Origin: Epichloe hybrida
Lineage: Eukaryota > Ascomycota > Sordariomycetes > Hypocreales > Clavicipitaceae
NCBI GenBank assembly: GCA_019022495.1
Contig: JAFEKR010000001.1
Coordinates: 4,154,001 to 4,218,000 of the forward strand
DNA: 64,000 bases
Direction of reading: 5' to 3'
Below are positions 14,001 to 26,464 of this stretch, in pieces. The notes under the pieces are model-generated. The model searched no databases and was not told where the DNA came from. It saw only the letters and a program-made list of their open reading frames with translations. Numbering within the stretch: position 1 is the stretch's first letter; the number at the start of each line of letters is the position of its first letter. Position numbers and translations under genes: made by a program.

Positions 14001-15987
14001 TAATATTAATTACACGTGGATAGCCTATATTAATTTAAATTTACCCTTTAGGATAAATATACCTATAATTACAAAATTATTATGGATATTATATATATTA
14101 ACGGTAACTACCTTATTCTATAGGTTATTAATATAGCTATATCCTTTAATATAGCTAGATTTATTAAGAATATCTTAGTAAAGACTACGTAGGAGGTACT
14201 TTATCTTTGCTAGATTAATATCTATCTAGGCCCCCTGGATTTAATTATTATAGATACTAGAATAACCTTTAGAGGTAAGGAATTTAAGCAGCTTACGTTA
14301 TTAATAGTAATTAAGATTAAAGACATCCTTATTAAGGCTTACTATAGTATTAGTAAGGTTAAGTAATATTATAAGCTACTCTAAAGAGTCTATAATATTA
14401 TTAGATAAGAATGCCTAATAACACTAGAGCCCGTAGCGTTACAAATAGTAGTTAAAGCTATAAATAACACTATAGGATTAAATAGTCTTATACTAATAGT
14501 CCTTATTTTTAGCGCGTATTCTTATATAGTTAAGGAATTACCTTTATTGCTAGATATTACGTAATAAGCCCTTATAATCTAACTAGTAATAAAGGAAATT
14601 AAGCGTATTTATACCTAATAGAGGGTTAGTAATGCCCTTACTATAAGGAATAGTCCTAATACCTTTATAACTATTAACCTCCTATTAGGATTACTTATAC
14701 ATATATAGCGTAAAGATAAGGGATAAAGAGGCCCCTATAAGCTATTAGCTATAGAAGGTAAAACCTATACTCTTAAGCTCCCTTAAGGCCCTAAGGCCTT
14801 TAGATTAACCTCTATTAGGCCTTTTTATAAAGACCCTAATAAAGAGAGACCTCCTAAGAGCATAGAGAACTAAAATACCCCTCTATAGCCTATAATTACC
14901 CCTCCTATTAATCCCCTAAGGTAAGGACCTAGAAAACCTTAGAAAAACCCTCCTATTATTATATCTAATATTAATTACGTAGATTAAATAAAAGATAAGA
15001 CTAATATCTTTCTATTAGCTAAGGAAAGCTCTAATCTTAAGCTTATAATCTAATTACATAAGGAAGAAATTATTAAGACCCCTAGTAAACCCTTTAAGTA
15101 GTTTACTAAAGCCAAAATTAATACTCTAATTAAAAAAGGTGTATTTAAATTTATTAAGTATAATAAAAGAGAATATAGTAAAACTTAAATTTTTAATTCC
15201 TATATTATTAATAAGGTAAAGGGTAAGATAACAAATCTATATAAGAAGTTAAGGCTTATAATCTAAGGCTATAGTAATAAAGAGAAGCTAGTAATCCTTA
15301 CATAGGCCCTGACAATCTAATAAGCTAGCTAGTAATTAATCCTTATAATAACACCTACATTATTATTACTAGGCCTTATTCTCTAGCTTCATGACATTAC
15401 ATAGGCCTATATGTAAGCATAAACACTTCTTAGTTATATAATTCTAGCCTAGATCCCTATCTAAATCTATTACTTATACCTTATAAGTATAATAATATAA
15501 GTAATTAAGCCTTTATATAGTATTATAAAAGCTAGTACTTACTAGTAAGTAATATATTATTATTACTATAGAGAAATACTCTAGATAATAACCTTTATAT
15601 TTAACCTATACTTGCTTATAATAATAAAGGAGAACCTAACCTTTGTATATATAGGGATACAAACTAATAATATAATTAGACTATTTAACTATAAGTTCTC
15701 TTAATAAGAAGAAGATTAATTAAAAGCTACTTCTTTTACTACTAAACTAAAGTAAATCCTTTTTATAAGGAACTTACTAACCTTTAATAGTAGTATTATT
15801 ACTCTTAAAAATAATATAATTATACTAAGGTAAAAAGGCTAAAGTAAAAAGCTTTAATTAATTTTACTAACTAATTTAAAACAGGTATATATAAAATAAT
15901 AAGCTTAAGGCATGTATATTACCTTAATTTACTAACCTAAAGCCTATTTTAACCTCTCTATTACTACATAACACTAAGACCTATTAT

Positions 15988-16242
15988 TGTTGATTCCTTC
16001 GGATCTTCATCGGTTTAATCGTGGCCAAAGACCGGACTAATTGTGGGTCCGGCGCAATGCACGCGATATGATTAGCTGCATTAATTCGCCACCCCCTCTT
16101 TTGCCTTATATACGGATTTCGCTCACTTTTCTAGCATCTAGACTTCCCTCTCTTCTCTCTCTTTCCTAGCTAGCTAACTAACTATCATTGACTTCAATTA
16201 TACGGGATTTATTACCTGCGCAGGACCTTGGTGAATCCAACA
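15988..16242 (+). repeat. Solo LTR of the H copia family inside E
   Basis: 255 bp, starting TGTTGATTCCTTCGG and ending GTGAATCCAACA, flanked by ATTAT on both sides (15983-15987, 16243-16247). It is nearly identical to the LTRs of element H. No internal sequence is present, so it is the product of LTR-LTR recombination. It is much less mutated than the E sequence around it. Confidence 0.95.
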
Positions 16243-16800
16243 ATTATCCTAAGATATAAAAAACCTAAACTAATAAATTTAATAGTAAATTAATAATCTA
16301 GATTAAGAATTAAGGTTTATACTATTTAATCTTAAGAAAGTAAAGCTCTTTATATTTATAAATAGATTATTTACTAATAACTAAGATCTTACTTCCTAAC
16401 TAGGCTATATACTTATCCTAGCTAGTAAAGTCTAAAAAGAAGGCACCTTTATAATCTAAGGTAATATTATATACTATAGCTTTACTAAGAGCAAGAGAGT
16501 TATAAGAAGTATGCTTACCTCTAAGATTTATAGTATAGTTACTAGTGCTAATATAGCTTATATAATCTTAATAATACTTAGGTTAATTACTTACTAATTA
16601 AACCTCCTTATAATTCCTATTATTATCTATACTAATTTATACTCTTTATATAAATGCCTTATTAAGCTTAGTACTATAAAAGAGAAGTGCCTTATAATTA
16701 ATATTATAGCTCTTTATTAATTATATAAGCAATAAGAGATTTATAAGATTAGATAGATTAATAGGAATAATAACCTTACTAATAAATTCATAAAGGTATT

Positions 16801-17056
16801 TGTTAATTCCTTCGGATCTTCATCGGTTTAATCGTGGCCAAAGACTAGACCAATTGTGGGTCCGGCGCGATGCACGTGATATAATTGGCTGCATTAATTC
16901 GCCACCCCCTCTTTTGCCCTATATACGGATTTCGCTCACTTTTCTAGCATCTAGACTTTCCCTCTCTTCTCTCTCTTTCCTAGCTAGCTAACTAACTATC
17001 ATTAACTTTAATTATACAGGATTTATTACCTACGTAGGACCTTAGTGAATCTAATA
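16801..17056 (+). repeat. 5' LTR of copia H
   Basis: 256 bp with a TATATACGG promoter-like site near 16920 and a pyrimidine-rich CTTTCCCTCTCTTCTC stretch at 16957-16980. The 63-codon open frame at 16800-16991 lies wholly inside it. Confidence 0.95.
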
Positions 17057-17299
17057 CTAATTAGTAGTTAACTTCATAACTATAGATAAGCTAGGTATTA
17101 TAAGAAGAGACATTTCTATAAATACCACTACCACTACCCCTTATTATGCTATAATGGCTATTATAGTAAAGAGGCATGACTACATAAGTGTGCTAAAGGA
17201 AGAGACTAGAATCCTAGTTACAGGCTTATTAGGCTTCTAAGGAATTAATTTATTAACCCTTAGGCTTAGGGATATAACTTTATTATATCTATCTAGGAT

Positions 17300-20200
17300 A
17301 TTGTTATTAATTATTGATTTTATTATCTATCACAAGAAAACTAACTAACTAACCGAATCTATTGCCACGAGGCATTTATTTTAAACCTAACGTTAAATAA
17401 CCTTAGCTAAGCTAGCTAACACACCTATAAATTCCCTTTAACACATTACCTTCTAACAGACCTTTAATCTCTCCCTATAAGCATCTACTGCTTGTTTTTT
17501 ACCCCTTTACTCTTAGTGCTATTCGCCCCGTGCTTATTAGCAAGAGAAAGATTACCTCCTTCCCTTCTTTTTATAAAAAACAGGAAGTAGTAATTCCTAT
17601 TATTCCCTTATTACTTTTCCTATTATTTTCTAGTTACTTTTAGAACTTATATTACTTTCTTTATCTCTATTGATTTATTCTTATTACTACTTTTGCTACT
17701 TCCGCTGCTTTTTCTTCTATTTTTCCTGTTTTTATAATCTTCTAATTTTATTAGAGTAATAACGCTCCTAAAATACAAAAGAAGAACCTTATAATAGTAA
17801 TAGGTAAATATAGGAGCTTAATTAGTAGTAAAAATAATAAATTAGTAACATTCCTTTTATAGTTAAAGATAGCAGAGGAATCTAGACCTTCTATAAGAGT
17901 AAAGGCAACTAGTAATAGTAAGGCTCTAACTATTACCTCTAAAAGACCCTAAGAGTATAAGTTACCCTTATACCTTTAATAGCTTACTTATGACTTCTCT
18001 AGTAATTAGAAAGAATCCGTTAAGCTAGATCTAGAGACTGCTATATAGCTCAAGCTTAATAACTAGATTATAAGATTTATTAACCTTAGTAAGTATTAAG
18101 GTTAGAGAGATAATAACCTATAGGAATTATTCTAAGAAGACTTTAAAGGCTAGTCTAAAGATACCTTTAAAAGGGCTATAAAGGAAGTTATTAGAGAATT
18201 ACGTAATTCTTTATAAGATTATAGCGTCCTTGTTAGGCAAGGCCTAGGATATTTAATCCTAGTATTGCTTAAGGAAGTGCTTTATTAAACCTTAATGCCC
18301 CTTTAGTTATAGGAAAGATTACAAGAAAGACTATAATCTTCCGAACCCCTAGAACCTTAATATTAATAGCCCTAATAACTTACCCTAGAAATTAACCTTC
18401 CCTAACCCTAGAGATTACTTAAACCCTTACAAGAACCCCTGCGATAATCCCTATTATATTAATAGCTCTATCTAGATAATCATTATTAAGAATAACTAGT
18501 AGACTGTTATTTATAACAAATTATGCCTTTATAGTAATTCGCCTCTAAAGATTAGATTATAAAGAAGATCTTAGAGCTTATAAAAATATATAAGGATAGC
18601 GACTACTATAGTAGGAAGCTATATAACTTCTTAACGCTAAAGATCATGCTCTTTAAAAATAAGTGTAATAGAATTAACCTTCCTTAAATGCATTATTAGA
18701 AGGCTTTCCCTATTATGTTAATAAGTAATGCTAAACAATACTTCCTTAATTACCTCTTTAGGAATAACTATTCCTATAAAGAGATAATTGCTTATATTTG
18801 TTAATGCTTTAAGATAGAAAGTAACTAGTAATTCTATTACTACTAATAGAGTAGTATAATATTAAAGAATATAATTAAGAAGAACCCTAATAAAAGCAAG
18901 CTTAATTACCTTAAAATTATATTATTAACCTTTAAGAAGATCTATAGAGGACTATACCCTGCTAAAATAGTAGATACTAAGCTCTATAAGTAGGCCTTAA
19001 ATGCTATAGCTAGTGTGCCTAAATGTTAGAGAGTGAAATACATATACTCTCTAGGCTTTAAAAGTCTTGCTAGAGACCTCCGTAAGGTAATTACTATTAT
19101 GAAATTAAATAAGAGGCCCTCCTAATACCTTTAGTCCTAATAAGAAGACCCTCTAGAGGCTATGTTTACTAATTATTAGTATAGATAGTAATTATCCCCC
19201 TATAGTAAAGGAAGTTATTATAGATAGAGCCCTAGGCTAAGCACTAAGCACTACTTTATGTGTAGTAAGAGTAGCTGCTAGTTCTCTAATTACTTTACTA
19301 AAGAATATTAAAAGGAAAAGGACTACTAGTAAGCTAGTAAAATATATTATATACCCCCTTTAGAGAAGAGATTCTAGGCATTCCTTACCTTCTATAAAGG
19401 GTAGGATAATAATAAGCTTAATAAAGGCTTAGGTTAGAATTAGGAATTATATCTTTCGGCCTATATAGAAGCTAAAGATAATAATAATAATATAGAGGAG
19501 CTACTATTAATAGCATACCTAAGCATTATATAATTCTTCTACTCCGGATTACAAACTAACTATAATGCCACTAATATTAATATTCTCATAACCCTAAATA
19601 ATTAAGCCTTCTAATATATATTCCTTAGGTAGGAGCTCTATAAGCTATAAGAGTGTAATAAAGGCTTAATTTACTATATCTCTAAAGAACGCTATTCTAA
19701 AGAGATCTTTAGAGGGATTATGCCTAATACTAGCGCTATAGGAAAGTTAACTATAGGAGAGGTATAAGTAAAGGCTTTATTAAGATTAATACCTTTATTA
19801 AAGGTAACCCCCTATAAACCCTAAATTATTATATTTAGCGCTGGATTAGTAGTTATAAGAGGAATCCTTTATATGCCTATAGAACTTAGAGAGCTTAAAT
19901 TCTATATCCTTAATATAGCTACCCCCTTCCTCTTCTTAATTACTAATATAAATAAAATATAAGTTAAGATTAATAACCTTACTAACGTACTTATCTAAGG
20001 TAATAAGACTATACCTATTATGTGATAATAGGGCTATCCTTAGTAGTTACTAGAAGTAAGAGAAATAGTTACCTTCTACCTTTTAGAAGGAGATATCTAT
20101 TAATTATATTATTAACTTAGTTACCCTTCTGTTTAATAACTTATAAAGATCCTTTACTAAGCTAGTTATAAAGTTAAACGCTAGGTAATTAAGGAATTAA

Positions 20201-23110
20201 CTAAAGTCTACTACTATTACTAGATATATAGAAAGGCCCCTAGTTAATTTAAGTTTATAATTAAAGATAACCACGAATTTAACTATAAGATTATCATTAA
20301 TATTATGCAAATCAATAGCTAACTAGTGCTTTACATTATTAATTTAGTAATATTATTCTAGGTAGCCTAATTCCTTAATCTAAGGAAGCAAAAGGCTTAA
20401 GATATCTAGAATGCTATCCGCGAATATTAGATTAATACTTATCTTAGACCTCTAGAATAGATTATACATAACGCTAGTAATAACTTTGCTTCTACTAAGT
20501 TTAAGCACTATACCTAACTAATATTAATTAAGACTAATAAGATGCTAATTAAAGCTTATAATAGTATTAGAAAGGTTAAGAGATATTATAGACCTTTACG
20601 CTAAGCTTATAACATTATTATAGACTTAATTAGGATAGAACTCACGCTAGAGTAATGCCTTTAAATAGCTATTAAAGCGATTAATAACTCTATAGGCCTA
20701 AATAGTATTATCCTAACCCTACTAGTCTTCAGAGGCTACTTATAAATAATAGATAAGTTACTACTAAGTGTCTTTATTATTTAATATGCTAAAGTAATTT
20801 ATAAAGCTACTAATAAAGTCCACTACTATCTAGCTTTGTGGCAGGTCTATAATGCCCTTAAAGCCTAGAATAGCCCTAATATAGCGCCTATACATTAGCT
20901 ACCCCTATAGGCTAATATATATATATAGAGAGAGAAGGGTAGCTAGCATAGCCCTTACAAGCTACTTACTACTAATAGAGAGACCTATATAGTTAACATG
21001 CCTTATAGCCTAGTGAAGTTTTGCTCTATAGTAGTAAAGCCTTACTATAAAGACTTATATATTATAGAGGGACTAGAGTAGTAAGAGATAGAGCCTAATA
21101 ATATAGAGAAAGAAGTAACTATATAACTAACTACTACTACTAAAAGAGATTCCCTAATAGAAGAAGGTAAAGAGCTGTAGGCACTAGCTAAGAGAAAATA
21201 AGGGAGACTAAGAAAGGCCCTTATAGTCTAATTTATAAGCATAAAAGAGTCTAAAGAAAAGGCTTATAAAGCCTAGAAGGCCCTAAAGGGAGGCTATTAA
21301 GTTAAAGACTTATTACCTTGCCCTAAAGGAATAAAAGCAAGGAAAAGAAAACCTTATAGCCCTAAGAAGAACATTAGCCTAATTTAGCTCTATATACTTA
21401 TAAATAAAGATTAAGAGGAGGCCTTTATTTAAGAGGTTATAACTAGAGGGATGCTAAGCATAGCATTCCTTATAGTAAAGGAAGAGGCTAATTAGAACCT
21501 TACCCTTTAGCTTTGCTAAGAAGGAAGGATTATAACCCTAGGAAAACCCTTTAAGTAATCTAATTAAGCTAAGATTAACGCTTTATAAGCTCGTAATATA
21601 TTCAAATTTATTAAGTACAACCTAGCGAAACACGGAGGTTATAGAATCTTTAATTCTTGTATGGTTAGAGAGATTAAAGGCAAAGGGATAGACTTGCTAT
21701 ACAAGAAATCCCGCCTTATTATATAAGGCTATAATAACAAAGGAAAGGAATTTATCCTAACGTAATTGCTAATAATTTAACAAGTAAGCTAACGACTTAT
21801 CATAGCTATCGCTCTATTATTAAGAAAAAGAGGTATTTACCTTTGGATTCGCGATATTACACAAGCTTACACTTAATCGCATACGGTGCTAACAAGGCTA
21901 ATTATCATAAGATTGCCAAAGCAAATTGCAAATCTCTTTCTAGAAGGGACTATAATTGAATTAATTAGACCTCTTTACGGGATTACAAAGGCTAGAACTC
22001 ACTAGTAAGTAATGTACTTCTATTACCATAGGAATAACCTTAATATAATAACTTTAACCTATAATCCCTGCTTATTAATCACAGCTCTAAATAATAAGAA
22101 TCTCTTTAGTATTATTAGAATACAAACTGATAATATATTAGGCCTAAGCGATAATAACTTCTTCTAAAAAGAAAAGAAAGAGCTCTAGAAGGCTAATTTT
22201 ATAGCTAAAGAAAAGCAATAATTAACCGCTAAGAATCCCCTTATCTTTAATAGTTACATCTTAACCTAAAACACTAATAATTTATTAATCTTAACCTAGA
22301 AGGGCTAAAGTTAGAAGATTAAGGAAGTTAATTCTTAATCCCTAATAGTAAAGCAAGATTACGTGGAATAACAAGCCTAAGGAAGCTATATCGCAACTAT
22401 ATATTAACTAGAAGCTTCCTATAACTTATTAATTATAGCTTAATACTAAGAACCCTCTGCTAAAGATATTATATGCCTTAATAAACGCCTTAAGTGGCAG
22501 ATTAAGAATTAATAACACAGACTATAATATATCCCTTTGGTTCTTAAGGAGGCAAAGCTCTTTATGTTCGTAAATAGATCGCTTACTAATAACAAGGATT
22601 TAAGCTTATAGATTAAATACGTAATTATAATTAGTAACAAGATGATGCAAGACAACAATACCTTTATTATAAAAGGCAATATTATTATGTATAGCTTAAT
22701 AAAGAGCAAGAGAGTTACTTATAGCGCGCTTACCTCTAAGTTATATAGTATAGTTCAAGGCGTAGATATCGCCTACGCGATTTCCATAACTCTACATTAG
22801 ATTATAAATCAATTAAAGATACCTTGAATTCCTACGATTCTTTATACTAATTCTTTTTTATTATATAAATATCTTATAAAGCTAGGAACTACAAAGGAGA
22901 AGAGACTAATAATTAATATTATAGCTCTTTATTAATTATATAAAAGGCATGAGATTTATAAAGTTAGGTAGATTAATAGTAATAATAATCCGGCGGATGT
23001 GATAATAAAAGCATTACTAAATTTATTACTTTCCTCTTTAATTAATTTAAATGAATTAATAATTTGTGTTAAAGGATAAGTAAAGAGACCTGTGATATTA
23101 AGGGATAGGA
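17300..23110 (+). pseudogene. Copia H gag-pol relic
   Basis: One continuous, stop-interrupted frame. Zinc-knuckle relic near 19256 (FMCSKSSC). Integrase about 20280-20640, with the first two catalytic Asp read as Asn and the third acid as Lys. Reverse transcriptase about 21960-22150, with the active site read IQTDN, so one of the two Asp survives. RNase H about 22541-22760 (FVNRSLTNNKDLS). The coding frame fades near 23110. It is less damaged than E, which agrees with H being the later insertion. Confidence 0.82.
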
Positions 23111-23274
23111 GCTTAGGCAAGGACTAACGGATTAATTTAATTAACTAATGCTATGATAGCTAATTAGAGTAGCGGATTCCTATTAAGGGATTCACTAGTG
23201 TATACTTTCCTTTAATCTGATTTTTATTGCGTTTTTAAGCTCTTTAGCCATAAAGGAAAAAGAGAGACTACTAG

Positions 23275-23530
23275 TGTTAATTCCTTTAGATTTTCATTAG
23301 TTTAATCGTGGCTAAAGACTAGACTAATTGTGGGTCTAGCGTAATGCACGTAATATGATTAGCTGCATTAATTCGCTACCCCCTCTTTTGCCTTATATAC
23401 GGATTTCGCTTACTTTTCTAGCATCTAGACTTTCCCTCTCTTCTCTCTCTTTCCTAGCTAGCTAACTAACTATCATCGACTTCAATTATACGGGATTTAT
23501 TACCTGCGCAGGACCTTGGTGAATCCAACA
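23275..23530 (+). repeat. 3' LTR of copia H
   Basis: Direct repeat of 16801-17056. Differences between the two are transitions where checked by eye. Confidence 0.95.
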
Positions 23531-23835
23531 GTATTACTAAATAAGGCATTTAAGAGGTTTATTATAAGTAATAAAGCAATTATTAGGATAGAAGAATAGG
23601 TTATATAATTATAACTCTTATGTTAATCTAATAAAATTAAAGGTATTAAGATTAGGCTTACTTATCCTTATATAAGCTTATAGATTAAATATTATCTTTT
23701 ATTACACCCCTTTCCCCTACTCTTTTCTTATAATATTATCTATAATTATTTAATCTTACTTATTTATTAATTCTTTTTTAATTATCTTATTAATATTATA
23801 CATTAATAGTTATATTAAGAAGAGAGAGTTTCTAG

Positions 23836-24130
23836 TGTTAGAATAAGCATAATATTAACAAGACTACGTGCCTTTAATTAGCTAGGCGCGTTATATCGCA
23901 AATCCATATGTCTAGCCTAACCACGCTATAGTTAGTATTAGTATATATAGCCTCTTCACTAATAACCTTAATTAAGGCCCCTTTTCCTATAATAAATAGC
24001 GCACCCTCTTTGCTTCTATTTAATCTCTTTTTTGCTTACTTAGATAGACTAGAATATATAATAATTACATGTACTTTAGTCCACCCCAAAAACCCTACGT
24101 GTAGGTCACTAGTATCCTATAGATCCCACA
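23836..24130 (+). repeat. 3' LTR of copia E
   Basis: Direct repeat of 10763-11057, starting TGTTAGAATAAGCAT and ending AGATCCCACA, followed by target-site copy CTATC. Its differences from the 5' LTR are mainly C/T and G/A. Confidence 0.95.
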
Positions 24131-24135
24131 CTATC

Positions 24136-24783
24136 CTATAAATATAATAAATATTACTTTATTTTTCTTATATAGGATTAAGATAATTAGGAAAGTTTAG
24201 ATAAAGCTATATTTAGGAAATATTTAAATACTTACTAACTTTTATATTAGCCTAGACTTTATTAATATAAGCTTAATTCTAGGAATACTATTTTTTAGGC
24301 TATTATAAATATAGTTTAACTATTTAAGAAGTAGTAAACTTTATATTTAGTATTACTTTAGAGATATTATTATTATCTTAAGAGTTATAGAAAGTATCTA
24401 ATAGTAATATACTAATATATAACTAGCTTAGTAACTTACTATTAATATTATTATATTTAGCTATTCTGGATTTGAGTTTGACTGCGGTCGCGAATTATGA
24501 CTCTTGCGCAATCGCAGCCACAAAGTTTGTCGCAAACTTTGTATTAACTTTTCAGCCCCCAAATTTGTAGCTTAAAGCTTATTCCTTTTATGTTTTACCT
24601 AACACTATAGTGATTATTAAATTTGGTTGTTACATGTGGCACTAGCTAGGTATTGCTAGTAATTTTTTTGGTTCCTTGAAAATTAGATGCATTGGCCACA
24701 GCCAATGACCCCAAAAAAAATTAAAAATCAATATTTAGCTATTCTAAAGTAAAGAAAAAGAAAGATTAAATAGTTTATAAAGG
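24136..24783 (+). pseudogene. Gypsy G: end of protease and linker to RT
   Basis: It continues the frame broken at 10757. Near 24265-24300 the relic reads LILGILFFRL, corresponding to the ILGMPW-like motif that follows fungal gypsy proteases. It is broken by the SINE-like insertion at 24468-24730 and again at 24792 by the hAT-like element. Confidence 0.6.
24468..24730 (+). mobile_element. SINE-like (or 5'-truncated LINE) insertion
   Basis: 263 bp flanked by a perfect 15-bp direct repeat ATATTTAGCTATTCT (24453-24467 and 24731-24745). It has no terminal inverted repeats and no TG...CA ends, and its 3' end is A-rich (CCCCAAAAAAAATTAAAAATCA-like). A long, variable-length TSD with an A-rich tail is the mark of target-primed reverse transcription. 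Inside is a perfect 10-bp hairpin ACAAAGTTTG/CAAACTTTGT with loop TCG (24530-24552). No clear tRNA A/B boxes were seen, so a SINE with a different head or a truncated LINE 3' end are both possible. It is far less mutated than its host. Confidence 0.7.
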
Positions 24784-24800
24784 GTTAGAAGCAGAGCATT

Positions 24801-25016
24801 GCACTACAATGTGTATTGTAGTGTAGTTTTTGTAGTGTAGTGTAATTACTACACTACAAACTACACTACACTACAAACTACACTACACTACAAACTACAC
24901 TACACTACAAACTACACTACACTACAAACTACACTAACTATAAGGGGAAAAAACTACACTACACTATACTACAAATTTATTTTCATAAACTACACTAACT
25001 ACAAATACTACATTTG
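24801..25016. repeat. Left subterminal TGTAGTGTAG/CTACACTACA repeats of the hAT-like element
   Basis: Includes the perfect hairpin CACTACAAT-gtgt-ATTGTAGTG (24802-24823), then repeated TGTAGTGTAG, then five or so head-to-tail units of the 15-bp ACTACACTACAAACT. Because both strand orientations of the motif are present, the arm can fold into a long stem. The right arm (47396-47545) carries the same motifs. Confidence 0.85.
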
Positions 25017-25050
25017 TAGTATTAGTAAAAATATTTATCTTAGCTTATAA

Positions 25051-25119
25051 TATCTTTATAATAGCTTATAATAGCTTATAATAGCTTATCATAGCTTATC
25101 ATAGCTTATAATAGCTTAT
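25051..25119. repeat. 10-bp tandem repeat ATAGCTTATA (continues at 25355-25394)
   Basis: Seven or so imperfect copies of ATAGCTTATA, with CATAGCTTAT variants, run up to the solo LTR at 25120. Two or three more copies follow the LTR. They belong to the interior of the hAT-like element. Confidence 0.8.
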
Positions 25120-25354
25120 TGTTAGGAACTGGCCTTATGGCTACTGCGTATAAGCGTTCAGAATGAGAATATTATTCTTACAGAAGGAAAGGAGAACTCT
25201 ACTAGTGTTACATAGCATCCGGATATATATCCCCTTGTGTGCGGTCCGTGCGTGGTTTGCGTAAAGCCCTAACCCCTTCGCCTAGAGTGCGCATACTTTC
25301 CGGAGCCTTTCCGGAGCCGGACTTGACCCGAGCTCACAGCTCGAGTCCATAACA
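25120..25354. repeat. GC-rich, nearly unmutated solo LTR inside the hAT-like element
   Basis: 235 bp, starting TGTTAGGAACTGGCC and ending GAGTCCATAACA, flanked by CTTAT on both sides (25115-25119, 25355-25359). TG...CA ends plus a 5-bp TSD with no internal region mark a solo LTR. It resembles none of the other LTRs in the window. It keeps CpA and CpG dinucleotides while the host is RIP-saturated, so it entered late or escaped RIP as a short single sequence. The flanking TSD lies in a tandem repeat, which slightly weakens it as evidence. Confidence 0.85.
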
Positions 25355-25599
25355 CTTATACTAGCTTATAATAGCTTATAATAGCTTATATATATATTAC
25401 TTATATAACTTATATAACTTAAAATATAATAAGTGTTAAAGTTTAATTAAAAATAAATAAGTAATAAACTAATAAAATATAAGTATAAGTATAAATAAGT
25501 AAATTACTATAAGAAAAGCTAAACTTTTTAGTTATTTAGTATTTTAAGGTTTTTTAAAATATTAATAAAAGAAAATAACTTTCTTTTTTATATTTTTTA

Positions 25600-25700
25600 A
25601 TATTATAATAAAGCTAATTAGACTTATTTTATAGTTATTAAAGTTATTATAGTATATAAAATAAAAGTAAGTCTTAGTATTATATCTAAAAATAGGTTTA
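25600..25700. repeat. Left part of the ~100-bp minisatellite (partial unit)
   Basis: A diverged unit matching the array at 32503-33290. Element B split the array here, leaving this unit on the left. Confidence 0.75.
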
Positions 25701-26006
25701 TGTTGGATTCACAGGGTATTGAATTCAATGTAATACAGTCGTGAGCCCGAAGAATAGTATCATCATCGATTATCTATTCTAGGCTGCGTTGTCTGTTGTT
25801 ATGATTAATTAAGTTCTAGGAAAAGAGAGGTAAAAGCTAGAAGTTATGATATATGAAGGGAAAAGGGGTTGCGTGTTTATATCCCTATATTTCCTAGCCA
25901 ATTAACGTGCCAGGTTATAGGTTACGTGTGGGGTCCGCGCGCGGCCCAAGCTTCTACTAGGTAATTATGGCTGCGACGCGCGATTAATATCACCTTTGTT
26001 CTAACA
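25701..26006 (-). repeat. 3' LTR (sense) of copia B
   Basis: 306 bp, beginning TGTTGGATTCACAGG on the + strand and ending TTGTTCTAACA. Confidence 0.95.
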
Positions 26007-26464
26007 CTAGAACTTCTCTCTTTTAACATAATTATTAACACGTGATATTAATCGTAGAAATAAAAAAGAAAGATAGATTAAGAATGTGATTAATAGGGAA
26101 TATAAGGAAAAGAACTTATAGCCTATCTAGGCGTATAGTTACTAATAAAAGGGAAATAATAATCTTACTTAGCCTATAAGCCTATATAAGGATAAGTGGG
26201 TCCTTCCGAATCCCTTCTTTTCCTTAAAATAACATATATACCACACTATAGCGTGTATACGACATCTTCCTCCTCCTTAGCAACACCTTTATTCTCCTAC
26301 GCACTATCATTAATATCTATAGTCCACTAGGAGAGCCTAGTAGGCTAGTGTGGTCGTGGCTACTAGGGATATTAACTACAAGGGCGTAGATCCCCTATGT
26401 ATTACTATCTTGTCCCTATAGCTATTCTCCTAGAGAATTACCTTTTTCTCTTACTATGTATATA

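Larger units (their letters stand above)
16801..23530 (+). mobile_element. Ty1/copia element H, full length, nested in E
   Basis: 6730 bp with 256-bp LTRs (16801-17056, 23275-23530) and target-site copies GTATT (16796-16800, 23531-23535). A purine tract (AAGGAAAAAGAGAG) lies just before the 3' LTR and the leader motif CTAATTAGTAGTTA just after the 5' LTR. It is inserted near the 3' end of E's pol. It belongs to the same family as the solo LTR at 15988 and is related to the one at 62075. Confidence 0.95.
11150..23620 (+). pseudogene. Copia E gag-pol relic in three pieces
   Basis: The pieces are about 11150-15982, 16248-16795 and 23536-23620. Visible parts: zinc-knuckle relic near 13075 (KKCYIYRKES, second Cys lost); integrase core about 14040-14700; reverse transcriptase with the active-site block GIQTNN at about 15655-15675, where QTDD is expected; RNase H about 16333-16600 (KLFIFINRLFTNN). 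The C-terminal tail is cut by H and resumes after it. Stops are nearly all TAA/TAG at former Gln or Trp codons. Non-functional. Confidence 0.8.
10763..24130 (+). mobile_element. Ty1/copia element E, full length, interrupted by a solo LTR and element H
   Basis: It is bounded by two 295-bp LTRs (10763-11057 and 23836-24130) and by identical 5-bp target-site copies CTATC (10758-10762, 24131-24135). A purine tract GAGAGAGTTTCTAG sits just before the 3' LTR, giving + orientation. It is inserted in the protease region of G. After removing the solo LTR at 15988-16242 and element H at 16801-23530 the element is about 6.4 kb. Both LTRs start TGTTAGAA and end in ACA. Confidence 0.95.

Noticed and set aside
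16800..16991. 63-codon open frame
   Set aside because: Inside the 5' LTR of copia H and interrupted in the other two LTR copies.
24840..24940. CRISPR-like regular direct repeats
   Set aside because: The units abut without spacers, lie at the ends of a hAT-like element, and the host is eukaryotic.
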